Assembly (NCBI RefSeq): GCF_003265705.1 | Contig: NW_020312859.1 | Location: 5,358,763 to 5,422,762 of the forward strand | Source of the DNA: Callorhinus ursinus | Taxonomy: Eukaryota > Chordata > Mammalia > Carnivora > Otariidae | Length of the DNA: 64,000 nucleotides | Direction: 5' to 3' | Shown here: positions 63,364 through 64,000 of the stretch, piece by piece | Position numbering within the stretch: position 1 is the stretch's first letter | How the letters are laid out: every line of letters begins with the position of its first letter | Program-made: the position numbers and the translations under genes | The notes under the pieces: generated by a model | What the model was told of the DNA's origin: nothing | Database searches by the model: none | Seen by the model: only the letters and a program-made list of their open reading frames with translations

Positions 63364-63649
63364 ACACACCTTACTCAGATCATAGTAACTGCAGCTTGAA
63401 GCCAGCCAGCTTTAGTACAGTGTTTTGAGATTTGCCACCTTTCCCATTCTTATCCTGTATCCCTATTTGTGTTACGCTCCTCAAACATCATTCTCTGTAT
63501 TTTGTTCTGTCTGCCTTCCTCCACCAGGAGAGGCCTGCTTCAGACTCCTGGCAGAAACTGGAGAAGTCTCGAGAGTATAAGAACAGTAACCAGCTCCGGG
63601 AGTACCAGCTAGAGGGGATGAACTGGCTTCTTTTTAACTGGTATAACAG
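11039..63649 (+). CDS. CHD6: CHD6 gene model, 5' part: ten coding exons, codons 1-478
   Basis: Chromodomain-helicase-DNA-binding protein 6 is an ATP-dependent nucleosome remodeler acting in the nucleus. The join of ten exons (11062-11094, 23301-23821, 39947-40094, 41909-42058, 53461-53523, 54377-54435, 55067-55184, 59409-59495, 59700-59834, 63528-63649) gives 1,436 coding nt in one frame. All introns are GT-AG and every exon junction keeps phase. Order of parts: Lys/Glu/Pro-rich basic N-terminus (residues 1-234), conserved [12 protein letters not shown] patch (236-247), chromodomain 1 (about 292-343), chromodomain 2 (about 375-438), start of the SNF2 ATPase ([13 protein letters not shown], 460-472). 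The assignment to CHD6 rather than CHD7, CHD8 or CHD9 rests on remembered near-identity of the N-terminus, which is the part that differs most among paralogs. The full protein is about 2,700 residues, so less than a fifth is here. The gene continues off both edges. Confidence 0.97.
12125..12330 (+). mobile_element. Old L1 3'-half relic
   Basis: 'aggaatttatcctttggag' and 'cctatgtgtccatcaaaaag' follow the order seen near the 3' end of mammalian L1M elements. Confidence 0.45.
12442..12550 (-). mobile_element. Older-type short SINEC (head plus tail only)
   Basis: 19 T, 'aagtaatctgaacacccat', then the complement of a tRNA-Lys-like head ending CAGCCAGGTGCCCC. It lacks the CT-rich middle of the common SINEC. 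Same subtype as 2385-2489. Confidence 0.85.
12935..13085 (+). mobile_element. MIR SINE relic
   Basis: Order typical of MIR: 'ggacaagctcagcctgtttt', 'atgggagcaatcata', 'actggattaaatgggg', 'agtacttggcattcag'. Confidence 0.55.
14150..14300 (-). mobile_element. L2 3'-end relic
   Basis: 'aaacaaatatttgttgag' and a second 'ttattcattaaaaaatattt' 60 bp on resemble the complement of L2 3' ends, possibly two overlapping pieces. Confidence 0.4.
14438..14635 (-). mobile_element. SINEC insertion
   Basis: Duplication GAGAATGTTTTA at 14426-14437 and GAGAGTGTTTTA at 14636-14647 (one mismatch), so moderately old. Confidence 0.93.
14861..15069 (+). mobile_element. SINEC insertion, older subtype
   Basis: Head GGGTGCCTGGGTGGCTCAG, then 'tctaatttttgattttggc'; 12-bp duplication GCATGGTGGATT at 14849-14860 and 15070-15081. 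Confidence 0.93.
16354..16590 (+). mobile_element. SINEC insertion with long AAAT/AAAC tail
   Basis: Flanked by AGAAATGTCTTT (16342-16353) and AGAAATATCTTT (16591-16602). The tail has mixed AAAT and CAAA units over about 50 bp. Confidence 0.92.
17056..17253 (+). mobile_element. SINEC insertion, young-looking
   Basis: 16-bp perfect duplication GAAAATGTCTGCTTCA at 17040-17055 and 17254-17269. A further partial copy (CCTGAAAATGTCTGC) at 17270-17285 shows the target held a small tandem repeat or gained one. Confidence 0.96.
17423..17620 (-). mobile_element. SINEC insertion, young-looking
   Basis: 15-bp perfect duplication TCTACTCATTTTTAT at 17408-17422 and 17621-17635. Confidence 0.96.
18090..18680 (-). 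mobile_element. Old L1 3'-region relic with L2-like insert
   Basis: Antisense L1M phrases ('cttccagtctttcttctata', 'ggctgcatgatactcttccc') flank an L2-3'-like piece at about 18220-18350 ('gaagcttacattctagtcat'). Confidence 0.45.
18900..19255 (-). mobile_element. Old L1 3' UTR relic, antisense
   Basis: 'attgagatataattcacatt', 'ttcagtggtttttagtatag' and 'tcacttagcataatgttttc' occur in the order known from mammalian L1M 3' UTRs read backwards. Confidence 0.6.
19987..20188 (-). mobile_element. SINEC copy a of a triple integration site
   Basis: Full-length, near-consensus. Flanked by TAGGAATATAATCTTTT at 19969-19985 and again at 20189-20205, a 17-bp perfect match. Confidence 0.95.
20208..20387 (-). 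mobile_element. SINEC copy b of a triple integration site
   Basis: Lies directly after the second target copy; a more diverged body (AAATATTTTATTAATATATA tail complement). Ends GCCACCCAGGCATCCC and abuts copy c through only AAC. Confidence 0.93.
20388..20595 (-). mobile_element. SINEC copy c of a triple integration site
   Basis: T-tail at left, body with an internal duplication near 20510 ('ttggggcttgatgcagggctt'). Followed by a third target copy, GGAATATAACCTTTT (20596-20610), one base different from the others. Confidence 0.93.
20880..21120 (+). mobile_element. MIR SINE relic
   Basis: 'ggtccagatccaagttcctc', 'ctttcaggattgttgtaaag' and 'attagctgttgctattgtta'-like spacing match the MIR layout from core to 3' end. 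The short piece at 20611-20680 ('agttgcttcatctctctgac') is another MIR part, cut off by the SINE cluster. Confidence 0.6.
21675..21849. repeat. CTTT/CT polypyrimidine tract, about 175 bp
   Basis: Imperfect CTTT repeats with embedded T and CTCT runs, ending in about 14 clean CTTT units. Pure pyrimidine on this strand, so it could form triplex DNA; probably highly variable in length. Confidence 0.98.
23301..23821 (+). CDS. CHD6: CHD6 coding exon 2: charged N-terminal region, residues 12-184
   Basis: This is the largest exon here: 521 nt, 173 codons plus two bases of Ser185. Acceptor CTCTTTTACAG, donor AG|gtgcgt. Residues 12-82 are mixed acidic and neutral, including a YKSPSPFD stretch. From 83 the protein turns disordered and basic: a Gly run (86-89), KKKRKKK (93-99, a likely nuclear localization signal), then a Lys-Glu-Pro-rich tract with repeated KEPK/REPK units (about 114-147). 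No folded domain is expected. The N-terminal part of CHD6 has been reported to direct recruitment to oxidative DNA damage; that is literature knowledge, not visible here. The frame is also open for 45 nt upstream through the pyrimidine tract, which is intronic. Confidence 0.96.
25491..26340 (-). pseudogene. Unidentified minus-strand open frames (possible decayed retrocopy)
   Basis: Two neighbouring minus-strand open stretches have protein-like composition. The upstream one (about 26310-26011; [18 protein letters not shown], then [20 protein letters not shown]) ends in TGA. The downstream one (25784-25491) contains [17 protein letters not shown]. Between them the other frames give [13 protein letters not shown] with stops. 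No introns, poly(A) or target duplication could be seen, and I do not recognise the protein. It may simply be chance open frames. Confidence 0.25.
27190..27320. repeat. AT-rich low-complexity tract
   Basis: Repeated TATATT/ATTTGTATA-like units over about 130 bp with very few G or C bases. Confidence 0.8.
27448..27644 (-). mobile_element. SINEC insertion, young-looking
   Basis: 12-bp perfect duplication CTAAAGAAATGA at 27436-27447 and 27645-27656; one C missing in the head (GAGCCACCAGGC). Confidence 0.95.
28589..28772 (+). mobile_element. SINEC insertion with short internal deletion
   Basis: 12-bp duplication AAAAGATGTAAT at 28577-28588 and 28773-28784. About 15 bases are missing in the 'gggctccctgctcagc' part of the body. 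Confidence 0.94.
29183..29451 (+). mobile_element. SINEC insertion with expanded GAAA tail
   Basis: 10-bp duplication GAAACTGATC at 29173-29182 and 29452-29461. The A-tail has grown into a GAAA/GA microsatellite (29384-29451). Confidence 0.93.
29501..29683 (+). mobile_element. MER5A-type hAT-Charlie element
   Basis: Collinear with MER5A: 'gaatcacctggacaacttgtta', 'ccccagagagggtgatttat', 'taggtctgaggtagacccag', ending 'ctttgagaaacag'. The left terminal repeat is worn. Confidence 0.75.
31822..32018 (-). mobile_element. SINEC insertion
   Basis: 18-bp duplication starting TCAACCTCATT at 31804-31821 and 32019-32036 with one mismatch. Confidence 0.95.
33592..33792 (+). mobile_element. SINEC insertion, near consensus
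   Basis: 17-bp perfect duplication AAGAGTAGGGCCATTTT at 33575-33591 and 33793-33809. Confidence 0.96.
34789..35124. mobile_element. Tigger-type (TcMar) non-autonomous DNA transposon, MER2-like
   Basis: Complete: terminal inverted repeats CAGTTGACCCTTGAACAA at left and the complement (TTGCTCAGGGGTCAACTC) at right, flanked by the TA dinucleotide duplication expected for the mariner group (34787-34788 and 35125-35126). No transposase; 336 bp. Confidence 0.88.
35395..35584 (-). mobile_element. SINEC insertion
   Basis: Shortened body (GCCAGAGAGAGAGCACAAGC) and head complement ending CACTCAGGCATCC; first of three copies within 570 bp. Target duplication not clear in the T-rich flanks. Confidence 0.92.
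35608..35964 (-). mobile_element. Older SINEC split by a second SINEC
   Basis: Outer copy: tail and start of body at 35608-35643, remainder from 35830 to 35964 (head CACCCAGGTGCCCC). The break is filled by the inner copy. Confidence 0.85.
35644..35829 (-). mobile_element. SINEC nested inside another SINEC
   Basis: The duplicated target is the outer element's own GGGAGAGAATCTT (35631-35643), repeated with an extra GA from 35830. Same orientation as its host. Confidence 0.88.
37015..37050. repeat. TA-rich dinucleotide repeat
   Basis: About ten TA units with small interruptions. Confidence 0.9.
37445..37660 (+). mobile_element. MIR SINE relic
   Basis: 'ctgctgctgactttgggacc', 'tgtctcttcatctggaatat', 'ctcatgagactgttgttgtt' and 'aagtgctttatagaac' follow MIR order. 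Confidence 0.6.
38430..38665 (+). mobile_element. MIR SINE, well preserved
   Basis: Nearly full length: 'tggctaagagcatgcctggg', 'ttcaaatcctttcttcacca', 'tttactagccatattacc', 'agattggtgtgaagactaga' and a 3' end with repeated TAC. Confidence 0.75.
38760..38895 (-). mobile_element. L2 3'-end relic
   Basis: 'tcaataagcgtttattggat', 'gcttactatgtataaagc' and 'ctaggaacttaagagtctag' are the complement of the L2 3' region. Confidence 0.65.
39097..39322 (+). mobile_element. SINEC insertion 625 bp upstream of coding exon 3
   Basis: 13-bp duplication AAAAGCTTTTTAG at 39084-39096 and 39323-39335; long CT run in the middle. Confidence 0.95.
39947..40094 (+). CDS. CHD6: CHD6 coding exon 3: residues 185-234
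   Basis: 148 nt. The first base completes Ser185, then 49 codons follow, ending in phase 0 at CAG|gtacag. The acceptor is TTCTCCTTGTAG. It carries a second basic cluster, KKKGKRK (196-202), and then a Ser/Glu-rich segment ([21 protein letters not shown]) with possible phosphorylation sites. No folded domain. The match to CHD6 is strong from memory ([10 protein letters not shown] at the start). The large preceding intron (16.1 kb) and short following intron (1.8 kb) leave it well separated from exon 2. Confidence 0.95.
40095..41908. other. CHD6: CHD6 intron between coding exons 3 and 4 (1.8 kb)
   Basis: No repeat or gene recognised. This is one of the few intron stretches of this size here with no transposon I can name. 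Confidence 0.7.
41909..42058 (+). CDS. CHD6: CHD6 coding exon 4: residues 235-284
   Basis: Exactly 50 codons, phase 0 at both ends; acceptor TTTGCCCTGCAG, donor GAG|gtacgg. It starts [21 protein letters not shown], a basic patch then acidic residues. A closely similar patch precedes the chromodomains in CHD7, CHD8 and CHD9, so it is a subfamily III signature; contact with DNA or histone tails is an inference. The rest ([20 protein letters not shown] to WQAE) has no assigned domain. Because the exon is a multiple of three and in phase 0, skipping it would keep the frame. Confidence 0.95.
42124..42287 (+). mobile_element. SINEC insertion, older and shortened
   Basis: Head GGCACCTGAGTAGCTCAG with substitutions, short A-tail. 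It starts only 66 bp after the exon 4 donor. Confidence 0.88.
44656..44790 (-). mobile_element. SINEC fragment, older type
   Basis: 15 T then 'aagtaggctccacacctag' and a head complement GAGCCACACAGGGCCCCC. Flanks CCTGATTTTT and CCTGTTTTTT suggest an eroded duplication. Confidence 0.82.
46207..47760 (-). mobile_element. Long L2 LINE fragment with reverse-transcriptase relic, antisense
   Basis: About 1.35 kb of L2 interrupted by a SINEC (47140-47331). The left edge is the L2 3' end ('aatacttattgagcacctgc'). Further right are 'gcatttcaggcagagagaat', 'gactagttagaaggtttttg' and 'gatggagccaacatgatttc' in L2 order. On the minus strand around 47640-47560 the RT motif region is readable ([15 protein letters not shown] in one frame, [13 protein letters not shown] in another), with frameshifts. 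Confidence 0.75.
47140..47331 (+). mobile_element. SINEC inserted into the L2
   Basis: 12-bp duplication ATTACACCAAGA at 47128-47139 and 47332-47343; tail of 20 A. Confidence 0.95.
48974..48999. repeat. C11-loop-G8 homopolymer hairpin
   Basis: Eleven C, AAGTGAT, then eight G: a perfect inverted repeat with a seven-base loop inside the old L1. Confidence 0.9.
49838..50110 (+). mobile_element. hAT-type DNA transposon relic within L1
   Basis: 'tagccacatgtggctatgg' near the left end and 'ttaatgtggctacaagaaaa' near the right are typical of a mammalian hAT-Charlie group; it breaks the L1 between the 'agaccaatggaac' and 'catcaaaagacaaattta' segments. Confidence 0.5.
50698..50903 (-). mobile_element. 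SINEC inserted into old L1, with TTTA-repeat tail
   Basis: 14-bp duplication AGACATACAATTTA at 50683-50696 and 50904-50917; the tail complement has grown into about ten TTTA units (50697-50738). Confidence 0.95.
51745..51870 (-). mobile_element. L2 3'-end relic
   Basis: 'ccagtggataaaacaaatag' and 'tgtaatgggggaagacagac' fit the antisense L2 3' region. Confidence 0.45.
51910..52154 (+). mobile_element. SINEC insertion, older subtype
   Basis: Head GGGCGCCTGGGTGACTCAG then 'tccaactcttgattttggc'; C-rich middle and CAAA tail. Only a 7-bp AGCAGAA flank match. It is the last SINEC before the right edge. Confidence 0.9.
52940..53160 (-). mobile_element. MIR SINE relic, antisense
   Basis: 'agtgcttactgttccaaaaa', 'ccagtgaggtaagtattttt', 'taagaggtgttaattgactt' and 'gtgttagaattaggactctc' are in antisense MIR order. 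Confidence 0.65.
53461..53523 (+). CDS. CHD6: CHD6 coding exon 5: start of chromodomain 1, residues 285-305
   Basis: A 63-nt microexon-like exon: 21 codons, phase 0. Acceptor CTTTTCTGTCTCCAG. It encodes [21 protein letters not shown]; the [11 protein letters not shown] part begins chromodomain 1. The end is fixed by the next exon, which must begin with Val306-His. That places the donor at GAG|gtcggt, which matches consensus at +1, +2, +5 and +6 but has C at +3 and G at +4. A shift to the GGTGGC a few bases on would break the frame. Skipping this exon keeps frame but removes the first strand of the chromodomain. Confidence 0.93.
53524..54376. other. CHD6: CHD6 intron between coding exons 5 and 6 (853 bp)
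   Basis: Unique-looking sequence with one short tandem duplication at 54241-54288. An open frame running through exon 5 into this intron is a read-through, not an exon. Confidence 0.8.
54241..54288. repeat. 24-bp tandem duplication
   Basis: CCTCAAGAAATCTGTACTAA plus four bases, twice in a row, in the intron after exon 5. Confidence 0.95.
54377..54435 (+). CDS. CHD6: CHD6 coding exon 6: chromodomain 1, residues 306-324
   Basis: 59 nt: 19 codons plus two bases (TT) of Phe325. The acceptor is TATTGGTTACAG, with few pyrimidines; the donor is AATTT|gtacgt, which has T at both -1 and -2. The peptide [19 protein letters not shown] is the insert-containing first half of chromodomain 1 typical of subfamily III CHDs; FYVKYRN is the strand that precedes the YLHCKW core in the next exon. 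Skipping this exon would shift the frame. Confidence 0.93.
54436..55066. other. CHD6: CHD6 intron between coding exons 6 and 7 (631 bp)
   Basis: Begins with a run of 15 T after the donor, then carries a MER5-like hAT relic at 54576-54740. The rest is unremarkable. Confidence 0.8.
54576..54740 (+). mobile_element. MER5-like hAT relic
   Basis: Starts 'agtggtgctcacctttggc' and ends 'ggttggagaagcacgg', a worn terminal inverted repeat pair; the internal 'gactcagaccctgggag' fits. Confidence 0.6.
55067..55184 (+). CDS. CHD6: CHD6 coding exon 7: chromodomain 1 core, residues 325-364
   Basis: 118 nt: one base completes Phe325, then 39 codons; acceptor GTCTTTGGATAG, donor GAG|gtgaag. [17 protein letters not shown] is the chromodomain core with its conserved aromatic and Lys-Trp residues, and the [16 protein letters not shown] helix follows. 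The helix joins the two chromodomains. Immediately downstream, 46 nt after the donor, lies a strong decoy acceptor (see the separate entry). A reading past the donor meets stop codons only after about 40 more codons, but no evidence supports retention. Confidence 0.95.
55185..55230 (+). promoter_or_regulatory. Decoy 3' splice site making a possible 46-nt intron
   Basis: Directly after the exon 7 donor, the sequence holds AACTAAC (55202-55208; very close to an ideal branch point), a pyrimidine stretch CTGCTTTTCTTG and CAG ending at 55230. If used, it would splice out only 46 nt and join Glu364 to TAT TAA, an immediate stop. The authentic acceptor is 4.2 kb further on at 59408. Function is inferred from sequence alone; it may be silent. 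Confidence 0.4.
55995..56570 (+). mobile_element. Old L1 3' end, sense
   Basis: 'ctcattgctggtgagagtgt', 'gtgaaaaattgcaaacacac', 'gtgctctagtaaaagtgatg' and 'ttgatgggatcatggtgact' follow L1M 3' order. Confidence 0.6.
58005..58335 (+). mobile_element. MIR SINE with internal CA repeat
   Basis: 'ctaggctctggagccaacct' to 'gcaggttctgctcc' is the MIR 5' half; 'tgtgaggattaaatgacaca' and 'agtgcttagcacagtgagtg' the 3' half. A C-rich and CA-repeat stretch (58066-58165) separates them. Confidence 0.75.
58119..58165. repeat. CA microsatellite
   Basis: About 21 CA units within a MIR, preceded by a C-rich run. Confidence 0.97.
58765..58945 (+). mobile_element. MIR SINE relic
   Basis: 'gctctgtggctttggtcaca', 'gtttcctcatctgtaaagtg' and 'acttaagcacttagcattac' fit MIR. 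Confidence 0.65.
58960..59160 (-). mobile_element. Old L1 3' UTR relic
   Basis: 'gctcagtgaatttttacaaa' and 'ccaccacttagatcaggaca' are antisense L1M 3' phrases. Confidence 0.5.
59409..59495 (+). CDS. CHD6: CHD6 coding exon 8: start of chromodomain 2, residues 365-393
   Basis: 87 nt, 29 codons, phase 0 at both ends; acceptor TTTGTTTGCACTAG, donor GAG|gtgggt. It encodes [20 protein letters not shown] and then [20 protein letters not shown] is the first strand of chromodomain 2; the HTKDAETGE turn leads to the next strand. As I remember it, the human protein has Ile where this has Val in the DRVLEV segment. The following intron is only 204 nt, the shortest in the window. Confidence 0.95.
59700..59834 (+). 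CDS. CHD6: CHD6 coding exon 9: chromodomain 2 core, residues 394-438
   Basis: 135 nt, 45 codons, phase 0; acceptor TCCTGTTTCCCACCAG, donor GTG|gtaatg. [20 protein letters not shown] is the classic chromodomain strand pair, with the YLVKW and STWE motifs. [16 protein letters not shown] is the C-terminal helix. The last residues, EIKHV, lead straight into the linker to the ATPase. In CHD proteins the tandem chromodomains bind nucleosomal DNA or histone and gate the ATPase; that is family knowledge. Confidence 0.96.
60825..60960 (-). mobile_element. L2 3'-end relic
   Basis: 'ttaaacatctgctgttggct' and 'cccccaggagctctcaggtt' resemble the antisense L2 3' region. Confidence 0.4.
62560..63130 (+). 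mobile_element. Old L1 ORF2 relic
   Basis: 'gacaaattgattctaaagtt', 'tagacagtcaagtggaaca' and 'aatttagtatgtgataaata' follow the order of L1 ORF2, well upstream of the Walker-A-lacking C-terminal part. Confidence 0.45.
63315..63370. repeat. GT microsatellite ending in a palindrome
   Basis: About 23 GT units followed by TACACACACC, so the last units can pair with the following CA bases. It ends 157 bp before coding exon 10. Confidence 0.97.
63528..63649 (+). CDS. CHD6: CHD6 coding exon 10: linker and first SNF2 ATPase motif, residues 439-478
   Basis: 122 nt: 40 codons plus two bases of residue 479 (AG, Arg or Ser; Arg expected). Acceptor CTTCCTCCACCAG, donor AACAG|gtgagg. [19 protein letters not shown] is the linker; [19 protein letters not shown] is the opening motif of the SNF2 ATPase lobe 1 (Q-motif region that positions the adenine). 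The Walker A motif, expected about ten residues further on in the next exon, is not found in the remaining 350 bases, so the coding sequence is cut by the window edge. Confidence 0.96.
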
Positions 63650-64000
63650 GTGAGGAACCAGAACCAGGGTTGTCTTCAAGGACAGTTATCCCCCCAAGTG
63701 TTTGTATTGGAGTTAAACTGTCGCCTGAGCCTGCTTAGAACAGCAGTAGCTAGCAAGGTGGTGAGAGAGGGGAACATAGCTGCAGGTTTAGGGTAGTAAT
63801 CTTTGTATATGAGGCATGCCAAGACTCCACGTCAGGTGATTCTCCAACCACAAGGAATGATTTTAGACATTGTTGACTTTATGCTTCTTTTTTCTTTGCC
63901 ATTCTAGCCAAAAGGTTAGGCCCAACCTAGATGAAACAAAATCTGAAAGATCGTTCTAAGTCTTTAGCAAAAATTGGCTCTAAAAGGAAACATCTGAATT
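63650..64000. other. CHD6: Start of the CHD6 intron after coding exon 10
   Basis: Only intron sequence; no acceptor followed by the expected KNCILADEMG ATPase sequence is seen before the window ends. Confidence 0.85.

Larger units (their letters stand above)
59835..63527. other. CHD6: CHD6 intron between coding exons 9 and 10 (3.7 kb)
   Basis: 59835-60820 and 61000-62550 show nothing I recognise. An L2-like 3' end lies at 60825-60960, an old L1 piece at 62560-63130, and a GT microsatellite 166 bp before exon 10. Confidence 0.7.

Noticed and set aside
1..64000. CRISPR array, operon, prophage or other prokaryotic system
   Set aside because: Spliced gene, SINEs, LINEs and microsatellites throughout show a mammalian nuclear genome; no spaced direct repeats of CRISPR type.

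Overview
The window is nuclear DNA of a carnivoran mammal. About 32 copies of the tRNA-Lys-derived carnivore SINE (SINEC; head GGCGCCTGGGTGGCTCAG, or its complement with a T-tail) are spread through it. None has the dog-type SINEC_Cf head or the cat-type body. This points to an arctoid caniform (bear, seal, mustelid, raccoon group) rather than a dog or cat; the species is not determined.

One gene can be supported: the 5' coding part of CHD6 on the + strand. CHD6 is a subfamily III chromodomain-helicase DNA-binding chromatin remodeler, related to CHD7, CHD8 and CHD9. Ten coding exons (11039-11094, 23301-23821, 39947-40094, 41909-42058, 53461-53523, 54377-54435, 55067-55184, 59409-59495, 59700-59834, 63528-63649) join in one uninterrupted frame of 1,436 nt, or 478 codons plus two bases. 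They encode the basic, charged N-terminus, both chromodomains, and the first motif of the SNF2 ATPase. The Walker A exon and everything after it lie beyond the right edge. No CpG island or promoter is visible, so the transcription start and non-coding first exon(s) are probably upstream of base 1.

Layout. 1-11038 is 5' intron (or flank), rich in SINEs, with an ancient L2, an old hAT element and a 1.3-kb 5'-truncated L1 that has a perfect 13-bp target duplication. 11039-23300 holds the start-codon exon and a 12-kb intron with a triple-SINE integration site and a long CTTT tract. 23301-39946 holds the large Lys-rich exon and a 16-kb intron with SINEs, a Tigger-type element, MER5A and nested SINEs. 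39947-53460 holds two short exons and an 11.4-kb intron built largely of an L2 reverse-transcriptase relic and an old L1. 53461-64000 holds six short exons over the chromodomains and the ATPase start. This last 11.8 kb has no SINEC copy at all.

I found no convincing unknown gene or system. The most useful leads are a decoy 3' splice site that would make a 46-nt intron just after exon 7 of the model, two weak donor sites around chromodomain 1, an AG|GTATAAGT recursive-splice-like junction at the start-codon exon, repeated SINE integration at one target, and a pair of unidentified minus-strand open frames in intron 2 that could be a decayed retrocopy.
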